DNA of 64,000 nt from UBA9676 sp963730065 (GCA_963730065.1 CAVSQL010000001.1:62001-126000), one strand, 5' to 3'; positions 53,030 through 60,937 are shown, numbered from the stretch's first letter. Numbers and translations: made by a program. Notes: generated by a model from the letters alone, not told the origin.

Positions 53030-53455
53030 TCACGTATCGGCTCTATCCGGCTCATCGCCGCCGGTTGCACCGCCGGTGGGGGCGCCGCCGAAGAAGTCGG
53101 TAAGCCCGGGCACCTCGCCCGAGCCGCCGAGCGCTGCGAGCGGGCCCATCTTCTCCTGCTGGAGCTCCCCGGCCGCCCGGTAGGCGTCGCGGACCGCCGC
53201 GAGCACGAGATCGGCCACGGACTGCGCCGTCTCGGCCGGGTCGGTCGTATCTATCGCCGCCGCGCTGATCACCAGGTCCACGAGCTCGCCCTGGCCGTTG
53301 ACGGTGGCGGTGACGAGCCCGCCGCCGGCGGTCCCTTCCACCTCGGTGTCCGCCAGCTCCTGCTGGGCGCTCATGAGCTGGTGCTGCATCTGCTGCGCGG
53401 CGGCGAGCAGCTGCTGCATATCCATCTGGCCGCTTGGATCCACTGTGGCCCCCAC
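53030..53455 (-). CDS. ybaB: YbaB/EbfC nucleoid-associated protein
   Basis: A 141-residue DNA-binding nucleoid protein, forming tweezer-like dimers. The core is MQQLLAAAQQMQHQLMSAQQ, then VEGTAGGGLVTATVNGQGELVDL. A Pro/Gly-rich tail of about 25 residues follows. The start is uncertain: GTG 53455 gives a 10-residue N-terminal extension of a kind seen in relatives; the ATG at 53425 is the alternative. It lies between dnaX and recR, the usual order. Confidence 0.88.
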   Translation of the reverse strand: MGATVDPSGQMDMQQLLAAAQQMQHQLMSAQQELADTEVEGTAGGGLVTATVNGQGELVDLVISAAAIDTTDPAETAQSVADLVLAAVRDAYRAAGELQQEKMGPLAALGGSGEVPGLTDFFGGAPTGGATGGDEPDRADT

Positions 53456-53715
53456 TAGGTTGGGTCAGCCGCTGTCACGGCCGGGCCGGCGCGCCGGGCG
53501 CCCAGTCCGCCCTGCGCCTGCTTCCGGCACGCTCGGTTGTCGTTTCGAGCCTACGGCCTCGCGGTGCCGCCGGAGACCAGCGCGCCGGCCGGCAGGCCGC
53601 GAGATCGGCTCGCCGCCGTCCAGCCTCCGTGGGTCACCTCGGGCGGCCTGCCATGGCACTGCCGGTGGATGCGGTCCAGGGCACGCAGCGCTTCCGCCGT
53701 GGCCCCGCGCCGACG
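53456..53715. other. Gap between ybaB and dnaX
   Basis: 260 GC-rich bases between two genes of the same direction. I see no gene, repeat or strong hairpin in it. Confidence 0.4.
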
Positions 53716-55959
53716 CTAGCTGTCCTCGATCTCCTGGATCACGCGGCCGCCGAGCTGGCGCCGGATGAGCTCCATGCCGGTCAGGTCTTCGGCCCCGGAG
53801 CTGGTGGCCTCGCCGGCATCATCCGGCCACTCCTCGTCGGCCGGAGCGCCGGCCTGCGATTGGCGCGGCGCCGGGCGAGAGCGGGCGCCCCCAGCCTGGC
53901 GCCCGCTGGGGGCCGACGGCCCGGCGGGCGGGGCACCAGGAGCCTTGGCGCCGGGGGCGGAACGGTCGTTGCCCGGCGCCGCGGCCGGCCGGCGGGTGCG
54001 ACTCTCCGGCCGAGGTTCGCCGGGCGTCCCCGGAACGGGCGGATCTGGGGACGACGCACCGGAGGCGGGCCGGCCAGGAGCGGGTGAGCTGACGGCGGCG
54101 GGGTCTGCTTGTGGATGGCCGGGGGCGGTGCGGCCCTGTGCGGCACGGCCCGCGGCCGCCGGGGCGGCGGCTTGCGGGCCGCCGGCCACCGCCTTCACCC
54201 GCACGTTGAGCCCCAGCATGGCCGCGAGTGCACTGGTCAGGACCTGGTCATGCCCGCTGCTGGCGAAGCCCCTGGCGTTGCCCTCGCTGGGGAAAGTGAT
54301 CGTCAGCACGCCGTTCTGCAGGTCCTGGACACTGGCCGTGTTCAGGAGCATCCAGGCCACCTTGCGCTCGTCCCGCACCTGGTCCAGGATCTCTGGCCAG
54401 TGCTGGCGCACCACCTCGACGTCCACCGGCCCGGCGGCCCGGCCAGCTGCTGGCCCCGCCTGGTCGGCGGCCCGCTGGCTCCGGCCCCCGCCCGTGCCCG
54501 GCCCGCCCGGCCCGGCTTGCGCGTCCGGGGGCTCGCTGCTGGTGGCCGGCCGTGCCCGGCCACTGCTATCTGGAGCTTTGTCCTCGGAGGCTGGCCCGTC
54601 AGGCGCCGCGGGGCGGGGACGCTGGCCACTGGGCGCGGCCTCGGCGGGAGCATCGCCGGACGGGGCTGCTTCCTGCCGGGCGTCGCGAGCCGGGGCTGGG
54701 CCGCCGACGGGCTCGCTGGGCCCGGATTCCACCGCCGCCAGCTGGTGCTCCAGCCGTTCCAGACGCGCCAGCAGCGCCTTCTCGCCGGTGCTGGCCGCGG
54801 GCAGCAGGACCTGCGCGCACATCAGCTCCAGCAGCAGCCGTGGGGATGCCGTCCCCCGCATCTGGATCAGCCCTTCGCTGATGATCTCCGCCGCGCGGGT
54901 CAGTTCGGCCTGGCCGAACCGCCCGGCCTGCTCGGCCATGCGCTCCAGCCGGTCGGCTGGCGCGTCGAGCAGACCGCTCTGCCCGGCTCCGGGGACGGCC
55001 GCCAGGATGATCAGGTCGCGGAGCCGGTCGAGCAGGTCGGCGGCGAACCGGCGGGGGTCGTGCCCGCCCTCCACCACCCGGTTCACGGCGCCGAACACGG
55101 CCGCGCCGTTCCCGGTGGCGAACGCGTCCACCATCTCGTCCAGCAGGCTGTCATCGGTGTAACCGAGCAGGGCCACGGTCCGGTCGTAGGTCAGGCCCTC
55201 GGGTCCTGAGCCGGCGAGCAGCTGGTCGAGGATGGACAGCGCGTCCCGGACCGAGCCCGCGCCGGCCCTGACCACCAGCGGCAGTACCGCGGGCTGGAAG
55301 CTGACCTCCTCGGCGGCCAGGATCTCTTCCAGCAGCTCGCGCAGCACGGCCGGCGGCACCAGCCGGAACGGGTAGTGGTGGGTGCGCGACCGGATCGTCG
55401 CGATGACCTTCTCCGGCTCGGTAGTGGCGAACACGAACTTCAGGTGCGGCGGCGGTTCCTCCACGAGCTTGAGCAGGGCGTTGAAACCCTCCCTGGTGAC
55501 CATGTGGGCTTCGTCGATGATGTAGATCTTGAACCGGCCGGAGACGGGCGCGTAGAACGCCCGCTCCCGCAGATCCCTGGCGTCGTCAACGCCACCGTGT
55601 GAGGCCGCGTCGATCTCGATCACATCAATGCTGCCGGGACCGGAGGGTGCCAGCGCCACGCAGGAGGCGCACACACCGCACGGGTCCGGGGTCGGGCCCT
55701 GCTCACAGTTGAGCGACCGCGCCAGGATCCGGGCGCTTGAGGTCTTGCCGCAGCCCCGCGGGCCGCTGAAGAGGTAGGCATGGTGGACGCGGCCGTTGCG
55801 CAGGGCCTGGCGGAGCGGCTCCGTTACGTGTTCCTGGCCTTTGACCTCGGCAAAGGTGGCGGGCCGGTACTTGCGGTACAGCGCCAGCGGGGCAGCGGGC
55901 GAGGGCCCGCCGGCGCGGGCCGGGTTCTCATGCACGGTGCCGGGCGCGTCGCCTGCCAT
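53716..55959 (-). CDS. dnaX: DNA polymerase III subunits gamma and tau
   Basis: Clamp-loader ATPase that loads the sliding clamp and organises the replisome. The 747-residue protein has the AAA+ Walker A FSGPRGCGKTSSARIL, the four-cysteine zinc finger (CEQGPTPDPCGVCASC), Walker B IIDEAH, and sensor 1 in FATTEPEKV. Domain III ends about residue 380; a long Pro/Ala-rich linker is interrupted near 520-610 by a conserved segment (VEVVRQHWPEILDQVRDERKVAWMLL is split here: key residues W, P, I, L). An open frame 42 bases longer starts inside the SRP RNA gene, so I use ATG 55959, with GCGAGG 9 bases upstream. Confidence 0.93.
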   Translation of the reverse strand: MAGDAPGTVHENPARAGGPSPAAPLALYRKYRPATFAEVKGQEHVTEPLRQALRNGRVHHAYLFSGPRGCGKTSSARILARSLNCEQGPTPDPCGVCASCVALAPSGPGSIDVIEIDAASHGGVDDARDLRERAFYAPVSGRFKIYIIDEAHMVTREGFNALLKLVEEPPPHLKFVFATTEPEKVIATIRSRTHHYPFRLVPPAVLRELLEEILAAEEVSFQPAVLPLVVRAGAGSVRDALSILDQLLAGSGPEGLTYDRTVALLGYTDDSLLDEMVDAFATGNGAAVFGAVNRVVEGGHDPRRFAADLLDRLRDLIILAAVPGAGQSGLLDAPADRLERMAEQAGRFGQAELTRAAEIISEGLIQMRGTASPRLLLELMCAQVLLPAASTGEKALLARLERLEHQLAAVESGPSEPVGGPAPARDARQEAAPSGDAPAEAAPSGQRPRPAAPDGPASEDKAPDSSGRARPATSSEPPDAQAGPGGPGTGGGRSQRAADQAGPAAGRAAGPVDVEVVRQHWPEILDQVRDERKVAWMLLNTASVQDLQNGVLTITFPSEGNARGFASSGHDQVLTSALAAMLGLNVRVKAVAGGPQAAAPAAAGRAAQGRTAPGHPQADPAAVSSPAPGRPASGASSPDPPVPGTPGEPRPESRTRRPAAAPGNDRSAPGAKAPGAPPAGPSAPSGRQAGGARSRPAPRQSQAGAPADEEWPDDAGEATSSGAEDLTGMELIRRQLGGRVIQEIEDS

Positions 55960-55985
55960 GGTCTGCATCCTCGCCGGGACGGGAA

Positions 55986-56076
55986 GGGACCCCTCGCACA
56001 CCCGACAGAGCCCGCGTACCCTTGCTGCCTTCCGGCCCTGGGGGAGTTGGCGAGATAACGCCGTGCGAGGGGTCGG
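55986..56076 (-). ncRNA. ffs: Small signal recognition particle RNA (4.5S-type)
   Basis: Read on the minus strand, GGCCGGAAGGCAGCAAGGGT contains the conserved SRP54-binding loop and the asymmetric internal bulge of domain IV. The ends pair as a long stem: GACCCCTCGCAC at 56074-56063 with its complement at 55999-55988. About 90 nucleotides, lacking the Alu domain, as in other actinomycetes. It sits directly upstream of dnaX, the usual place in this phylum. Ends are set from the stem and are approximate. Confidence 0.9.
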
Positions 56077-56153
56077 CCGCCAGTCTATCCACGTAGGCCG
56101 ACAGGTCTGCGCCCGATCCCGGTTGCCGCGGCGGGACGGGTAAGCTTTCCGGC

Positions 56154-56238
56154 GGAGGATTCGCCTAGTGGCCTAGGGCGCACGCTTGGAAAGCGTGTTG
56201 GGGGCAACCCCTCGCGAGTTCGAATCTCGCATCCTCCG
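56154..56238 (+). tRNA. tRNA-Ser (anticodon GGA)
   Basis: A complete class II tRNA: acceptor GGAGGAT paired with ATCCTCC, anticodon arm CACGC-TTGGAAA-GCGTG with GGA, a long variable arm (TTGGGGGCAACCCCTC) typical of serine, and T arm GCGAG-TTCGAAT-CTCGC. CCA is not encoded. Its 3' half is repeated, with changes, at 60045-60110, marking this gene as an integration site. Confidence 0.95.
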
Positions 56239-56260
56239 CCGCCTCTGACCAGGCAATACA

Positions 56261-56292
56261 CAAGCCCAGGTCATGCGTTCGGCCTGGGCTTG
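56261..56292 (+). terminator. tRNA-Ser terminator
   Basis: CAAGCCCAGG (56261-56270) and CCTGGGCTTG (56283-56292) form a perfect 10-bp stem with a 12-base loop, 23 bases after the tRNA. Confidence 0.6.
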
Positions 56293-56304
56293 CAAGGCTG
56301 TGTA

Positions 56305-56393
56305 GTCTCATTCATTCTACACATATCGGTATAAAACGCCCAAAGATGCAGGCGCCGCTTCTGACTGCTATCGCGGTTGTAGCCGTCCATTGG
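56305..56393 (+). repeat. Direct repeat R1 (left copy)
   Basis: The sequence from GTCTCATTCAT through CATATCGGTA to GGTTGT-GCCG-CCATTGG matches a second copy at 61735-61846 at roughly 80 percent of positions, except for a 20-odd-base insertion in the right copy. On the minus strand the repeat reads PMDGYNRDSSQKR-like peptide, but no complete gene covers it. The rest of 56239-56602 holds only the terminator and no recognised gene. Confidence 0.6.
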
Positions 56394-56602
56394 ATGTTCC
56401 ACTCTGAGCAACCAACTCGCCGCCATGGCCGCCATGAGGACTACGTCACCCGCGTGATCGGCCTGCTCGAACGCGCCATGCTGCGCTGACTGTAGGGCGT
56501 TCCGCGAGCGATGCGGAAGGCGACCCCGCGCAGCAACATGTCGGGCTCGCGGTGCTCGCATTCTGGCGTAACCGCTTAGGCGATCGGCACGATTGGTCGC
56601 CA

Positions 56603-58117
56603 CTAGGGCGGTCTGGACAGGAATGCGGTGATGGTGTCGACAATGTGGTCGAGGTCGCGGATGTCGGGCAGGTGATAGCGCCCTTCGAGGGTGACCAACC
56701 GGGCGTCGGGCAGGCCTTCGGCCAGCTGCAGCCCGCCGCGGTGGGGTATGACGCGGTCACCTCGGTAGTGCAGCACGAGTGCGGGTGCGCTCACCGCCGG
56801 CAAGAGGGCGGTGACGTCGGCGGCGTAGATGGCCGCGAGATATCCGGCGGCCACGTCGCGGTCGGCCGAGTCTCGCAGCACTGCGGCCATGTGATCGGCC
56901 GCTGCGTCGGTCGGATCAGGCCGGTAGAGGTCGGCGAGCAGCTTGGAGCCGAGCCCCCAGTGACTGCGTACCAACGCGATGAGGGTGGCGTTGAGGTCTG
57001 GGCGTGTGAAAACTTCGGCGTTGGCGTAGGTCCCGAAGAACACCAGTCGCCGTACCAGATCCGGCCGCGTCGCGGCGAGCGCGACGGCAACCGGTCCGGC
57101 CTGGGACATGGCGAGCAGGTCGACCGGCGCTCCAGCGTGGGTCGCCACGGCGGCCAGCTCGGCCACGCTCAAGTCCAGGCCGAAGTCGTCGACCGGACCG
57201 GGGGAGCGCCCGGTCCCGTAGCGGTCGTACATGACCAGCGCGTGGGTTCCGACCAGCCGTTGAAACACCGAGGAGCGCGGATCGCGGCCGGCGGCGATGA
57301 CGTCGATGTTCGATACCCAGCCGGGCAGCGCGATCAGCGGCTGCCCACTCCCGACGGTGGCAACGGCGATTCGGCGGTCGCCGGCGGAAACGTGACCTAC
57401 GCGCATCGCTCGCAGCGGGGTCGGCGGCGCAACGTTGTGGCGGAGTATACGCAGCTGCAGTTCCTGCATGGCGGCCGAAGGCTCGAGCCCGAGCTCGTCG
57501 GCGAGCCGCCCGGCGTAGCGTTGGTACGCCGCGAGGGCGTCGGCTTGGCGCCCATACGCGTACAAGGCCCTCATGCGGACGAGGTGGGCACGTTCTCGGA
57601 GCGGATGTTCGGTGGCGAACGCCTCCAGAGCCGGAAGGTCGGGAGAGCCCTCGTCCAGGCGAAGCTCATGCCAACGCTCGGTCGCCTGCCGGCGCGCCTC
57701 CTCGAGCCGGATCGCCTCAAACCGGGCCACTGGCGACTCGGCGAACTCGGCGTAGGCCGCACCCTGCCATAGGCTCAGAGCCTCGCTCAATGACCCAGCA
57801 GTGTCTGCCCGCACCAGCCGGTCGAACCGCTGACTGTCCACATCGTCCGGGCCAACGGCCAACCGGTAGCCGGGAGCCACGGTCTCGATCCGCGTGAACG
57901 GAATGGCCCGGCGCAGCCGGGACATCTGGTTGTGCAGCGCCGCCACGGGATCCTGAGGCGGATCCTCCGGCCAGACCAGGTCCACGAGGTTGTCAACGCT
58001 CACGACAGCGCCGGCCCGGGCCAGCAGGCTGGCCAACAGCGACCGCTGGCGGTCACTGAGCGCGACGGCCTGCCTGTCCGGGCCGACCACGGTAACGGCG
58101 CCGAGTACCAAGAACAT
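56603..58117 (-). CDS. SARP-type regulator (winged helix + BTAD) fused to an alpha/beta-hydrolase
   Basis: A 504-residue fusion. Residues 1-90 form an OmpR-like winged helix (LSDRQRSLLASLLARAGAVV, then LRRAIPFTRIETVAPGYRL); 95-235 form the BTAD helical domain (WQGAAYAEFAESPVARFEA, ALAAYQRYAGRLADELGLEP); 245-504 form an alpha/beta-hydrolase with lid. The hydrolase has Ser in LLAMSQAGPV (Ala replaces the first Gly of GxSxG), Asp in YRGDRVIP and His in GRYHLPD, so the triad is intact. It probably senses or hydrolyses a small ligand and controls the divergent methyltransferase operon, whose promoter has SARP-type repeats. No ribosome site precedes the ATG, so translation may be leaderless. Confidence 0.85.
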   Translation of the reverse strand: MFLVLGAVTVVGPDRQAVALSDRQRSLLASLLARAGAVVSVDNLVDLVWPEDPPQDPVAALHNQMSRLRRAIPFTRIETVAPGYRLAVGPDDVDSQRFDRLVRADTAGSLSEALSLWQGAAYAEFAESPVARFEAIRLEEARRQATERWHELRLDEGSPDLPALEAFATEHPLRERAHLVRMRALYAYGRQADALAAYQRYAGRLADELGLEPSAAMQELQLRILRHNVAPPTPLRAMRVGHVSAGDRRIAVATVGSGQPLIALPGWVSNIDVIAAGRDPRSSVFQRLVGTHALVMYDRYGTGRSPGPVDDFGLDLSVAELAAVATHAGAPVDLLAMSQAGPVAVALAATRPDLVRRLVFFGTYANAEVFTRPDLNATLIALVRSHWGLGSKLLADLYRPDPTDAAADHMAAVLRDSADRDVAAGYLAAIYAADVTALLPAVSAPALVLHYRGDRVIPHRGGLQLAEGLPDARLVTLEGRYHLPDIRDLDHIVDTITAFLSRPP

Positions 58118-58159
58118 CAGTTGGCATCATGCCAGCCTCCCGCGCCGCGGCGTCAACAC

Positions 58160-58200
58160 GTGACAGCCAGCTGACAGGCGCGCCACCCACACTCGCCGCA
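58160..58200 (+). promoter_or_regulatory. SARP-type direct repeats and leaderless promoter of the methyltransferase gene
   Basis: GTGACAG (58160-58166) and CTGACAG (58171-58177) are heptamers repeated at 11-bp spacing, the hallmark of SARP binding sites. A -10-like CACACT (58188-58193) lies 10 bases further on, and the ATG at 58200 follows at the distance expected of a transcription start, with no ribosome site before it. This suggests SARP activation of a leaderless transcript. Confidence 0.5.
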
Positions 58201-58991
58201 TGGACACCACAGCGACAGACAGCTCCGGTCACGACAACGGCGCCACCACGCCACAGGCCCGCCACGGCTCCGCGAGGCTCTCACCCTCCGAGAGTGCGAG
58301 CATCCCAGGCCGGGCACACGCGGATGCCGCGCCCGCGGCCGAAGCCGACGCGGTGCACGGCAGCTGGTTCTCGGCCCGAATCTACGACTTCGTGCTCGCG
58401 CTGGGCGAAAGAGCAGGCATGGCCGAGCGCAGGCGCGCGCTGGTCAGCCGAACCAGCGGCGCCGTGCTCGAGATCGGGGCGGGCACGGGATTGAACCTGG
58501 CCTACTACCCAGACGGGCTCGACCGGCTGGTGCTCTGCGAGCCCGAGCCACACATGGCCAGGCGACTCGAGCGCCGCGTCGCGCAGCTCACCAGGCGTGC
58601 CGAGGTGGTGCGCGCGACCGCCGAGACGCTGCCCTTCGAGGACGAGACCTTCGACACTGTGGTCTCGACATTGGTGCTCTGCACCGTCACGAACCCCCAA
58701 GCCACGCTCAATGAGATCCGCCGAGTGTTGCGACCCCCAGGTTCGCTCCTGTTCCTCGAGCATGTGCGCTCGGACGAGCGTCGGCTTGCTCGCTGGCAGG
58801 ATCGGTTCCACCGCCCCTGGCGGGCGTTCGCGGCCGGCTGCAACTGCAACCGCCAAACGCTTCAGCGGCTCCGCGACCGCGGCTACACGGTGACTCTGAC
58901 CGACCGGGGACAGTGGCGCCGAATGCCGCCGATCGTCCGGCCGCTCATCGTCGGCCAAGCCACACCGCACCAGGCGGGAACACAGGCATGA
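58200..58991 (+). CDS. Class I SAM-dependent methyltransferase (UbiE/METTL7-like)
   Basis: A 263-residue methyltransferase. Motif I is VLEIGAGTGLNLAYY, the acidic residue ending strand 2 is in LVLCEPEPHMARRL, motif II around AETLPFEDETFDTVVST, and motif III LRPPGSLLFLEHVRSDE. The C-terminal part with HRPWRAFAAGCNCNRQT resembles methyltransferase type 11 proteins near METTL7. Residues 1-50 are polar and disordered. The substrate is unknown. The gene appears leaderless, is divergent from the SARP fusion, and overlaps the GNAT gene by ATGA. Confidence 0.85.
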   Translation: MDTTATDSSGHDNGATTPQARHGSARLSPSESASIPGRAHADAAPAAEADAVHGSWFSARIYDFVLALGERAGMAERRRALVSRTSGAVLEIGAGTGLNLAYYPDGLDRLVLCEPEPHMARRLERRVAQLTRRAEVVRATAETLPFEDETFDTVVSTLVLCTVTNPQATLNEIRRVLRPPGSLLFLEHVRSDERRLARWQDRFHRPWRAFAAGCNCNRQTLQRLRDRGYTVTLTDRGQWRRMPPIVRPLIVGQATPHQAGTQA

Positions 58992-59662
58992 TCCGGCCCG
59001 CTGAGCCGCAGGACCGGCCCCGGCACCCCGCCTCCTGCGGGGCCCGGCCCGCGTCGGGGCAGGACCAGACGCAACGGCCCGCCTCCGCCGCGATCCGCCC
59101 CGCGCGGCCCACGGACCTGGCCGCACTGGGCGAGTTCTTCGCCGGGCTGTCGCCGCGCACCCGGTACCTGAGGTTCTTCGCCGCGGTCACCCCGACCGGG
59201 TCGATGCTGCGCCGCCTGGCCGGCGGCGCCGACACCGATGCGCTGATTGCCACCGAGGGCGGCGTGATCATCGGGCACGCCATGGCCGTCGACCAGGCCG
59301 GGCCCGGCCGCGGATCCACCGCGGACGTCGGAGTCGTGGTCGCCGACGCCTGGCAGGGCCGGGGGATCGGATCAGCGCTGCTGCGGGCGCTGATCGGCCG
59401 CGCCCAGGCCCGCGGTGTGGCCTGGCTGACCATGGACGTGCAGCACGGCAACACGCTGATGCGCGGCATCATCGTCAGGCGCTGGGCCACCGCCCGCCCC
59501 GACTACTCCAGCGACTGCCTGACCTTCCGCATCCCCCTCCCGCCGCAGCCGCGCCGGCGGCTTCCTGGCCTCAGCCGGCCGACCGCCGCCGCCCGCGCCG
59601 GGCGCCGCCGTCCCCGCCGGGCCGCCGACCCGCTGCGCGGTCCGGTCGCGATGTCCGGGTAG
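58988..59662 (+). CDS. GNAT family N-acetyltransferase
   Basis: A 224-residue GNAT protein. The acetyl-CoA loop is DAWQGRGIGSALLRALI; the N-terminal helix region is RPTDLAALGEFFAGLSPRTRYLRFF. I chose the ATG at 58988, which overlaps the stop of the methyltransferase gene by 4 bases, instead of a longer frame inside that gene. The pattern LSPRTRYLRFF is typical of GNAT domains that modify proteins or cell-wall-related compounds, but the target is unknown. The 45-residue basic C-terminus is low-complexity. Confidence 0.8.
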   Translation: MIRPAEPQDRPRHPASCGARPASGQDQTQRPASAAIRPARPTDLAALGEFFAGLSPRTRYLRFFAAVTPTGSMLRRLAGGADTDALIATEGGVIIGHAMAVDQAGPGRGSTADVGVVVADAWQGRGIGSALLRALIGRAQARGVAWLTMDVQHGNTLMRGIIVRRWATARPDYSSDCLTFRIPLPPQPRRRLPGLSRPTAAARAGRRRPRRAADPLRGPVAMSG

Positions 59663-59693
59663 CGCCGGCGATCATCGCGGCGACGGCGGTCGG

Positions 59694-59920
59694 TCAGGCG
59701 CTGATGACCTCGATGCTGGTGGGATGTCGATCGCCCCCCGCAGGGACCGCGCCACGGGGCAATGACCGGCGTGAAAGCCCATTACCCGGTCGATGACTGA
59801 CCGGTCAGCGCCGGGGTCGGCCATTAGAGGCGGTACCGACGAAGATCTGTTTCAGCACCAGCGTATGGCCCTCGAGCTCGACCTCACCGGTCGCGTCGGC
59901 GTGGGCCGGGCTAGCCGGAG
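59694..59920 (-). pseudogene. OsmC/Ohr-family peroxiredoxin relic
   Basis: The C-terminal half of an OsmC-like protein is visible in pieces: GEVELEGHTLVLKQIFV in one frame, GADRSVIDRVMGFHAGHCPVAR with the resolving cysteine in another, and, after a further one-base shift at CATCCCACC, a DIPTSIEVISA-like end with stop at 59694. At least two or three single-base losses separate the pieces. The N-terminal half is absent; instead the frame continues upstream into a sequence with two GTCTCATTC copies (59940-59965). A decayed gene at the edge of the tRNA-linked region. Confidence 0.6.
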
Positions 59921-60044
59921 TCAGTCCTCCCGCTCCAGCCGCAGTCTCATTCGTAGTCTCATTCACCGGAATTCGCGAGCGTCCGCTGAGACTCACCGGT
60001 CACGGTCATCCCAGGTCACGGACCGGCACGGCCTGCTATGAACG

Positions 60045-60110
60045 CTGGGGCGCACACTTGGAAAGCGTGTTGGGGGCAACCCCTCAGGAGTTCGAATCTC
60101 CTATCCTCCG
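60045..60110 (+). pseudogene. Truncated second tRNA-Ser copy (attachment-site relic)
   Basis: From CTGGGGCGCAC to TATCCTCCG this matches the last three quarters of tRNA-Ser at 56154, including GGA anticodon loop, variable arm and T loop. The 5' acceptor strand and D arm are missing. The T stem differs by paired changes (AGGAG/CTCCT versus GCGAG/CTCGC), while the anticodon stem has one A-C mismatch. It is what an integration at a tRNA 3' end leaves behind, but the compensated T stem suggests it came from a different tRNA-Ser allele. Confidence 0.75.
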
Positions 60111-60265
60111 CCACGATGACCTGCAAAAACATGGGTCCTGGCGACCGCCGGGCGGGCGGCTTGTGCTCGTGCGGTCTCATTTGGTGGTCTCAGTTTTGAG
60201 CTGTAGATGGTGCCATCGCCAGGATCGGCCGCAGCTGTTGTGCCTGGTCACGGGCGTTGTGAACG

Positions 60266-60318
60266 GCCCTGAACGGAGGGCCGCACGCCGCCGAAGCGTG
60301 CGCCTTACCGTTCAGGGC
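60266..60318. other. Compound hairpin in otherwise empty DNA
   Basis: Outer arms GCCCTGAACGG (60266-60276) and CCGTTCAGGGC (60308-60318) pair over 11 bp; inner arms CGCACGC (60282-60288) and GCGTGCG (60296-60302) pair over 7 bp. No gene is recognised between 60111 and 60524, so this is not an obvious terminator. It may be a structured RNA, a small mobile repeat or a relic. Confidence 0.45.
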
Positions 60319-60524
60319 TGGCCGGGGCCGTTCGCCACCGGCCAGATACCCGCCAACTACATACCGCATCACAGTGAGTGATCGGGAAGTTCTAGGAGAA
60401 CGCGCGCCGACCCGTCGATCTGGCGCGGCATGGGTGTGCAAGTACGGTCATTGGGAGGCGCTCAGAGTTGGTAATTCTGTGCCAAGACTGATCCGCCGCT
60501 ACTCAAGCGCGAGCGAGGACCTGA

Positions 60525-60839
60525 TCAGGGCGGCAACCCGGTCACCAGCCCGGCCGCACGTGCTGCGCCCGGGCGGGCGCTTTGTCGCCGCAAGGTGGCC
60601 GCGAGCGCACTCGCCAGGGCCTGCGCGACCGGCGGCACGCGCGCGCACAGGTCGTGGATCGTGTCGCGCGGGACGAACAGCAGACGGCATTCCTCCAGGG
60701 TTTCGGCGTCGGCGGATCTGGGACCGCCGTCGGTGACACTGAGCTCGCCGAGCACCCCGCCGGGCTGGATGACCGCCAGCGTCAGCTCGCCGCCATCCGC
60801 AGAACGAACCACCACCTTGACCCGGCCGGAGACGACCAC
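60525..60839 (-). pseudogene. Crp/Fnr-type cyclic-nucleotide-binding domain fragment
   Basis: About 104 residues matching the second half of a cNMP-binding domain: VVVSGRVKVVVRSADGGELT, LAVIQPGGVLGELSVTDGG (phosphate-cassette-like) and LEECRLLFVPRDTIHDLCAR. The N-terminal strands are missing and no HTH follows; the C-terminal tail is short. Upstream the DNA belongs to the vapBC promoter. It is a truncated gene, probably cut by the insertion of the toxin-antitoxin pair; it could still be expressed as a small sensor domain. Confidence 0.6.
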
Positions 60840-60937
60840 AATCGGTGACGGCTATTGCCGCGTGCCGGATGCCAGGAGGGCTCCTCGTCCAGCAACGCCT
60901 CACCGATGCTGCCTTGGTCCGCATCGCCACGGTACGT

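Noticed and set aside
56241..56602. Integrase gene next to tRNA-Ser
   Set aside because: The minus-strand frame here is short and lacks the tyrosine recombinase R-H-R-Y motifs; at best it covers a repeat derived from a lost element.
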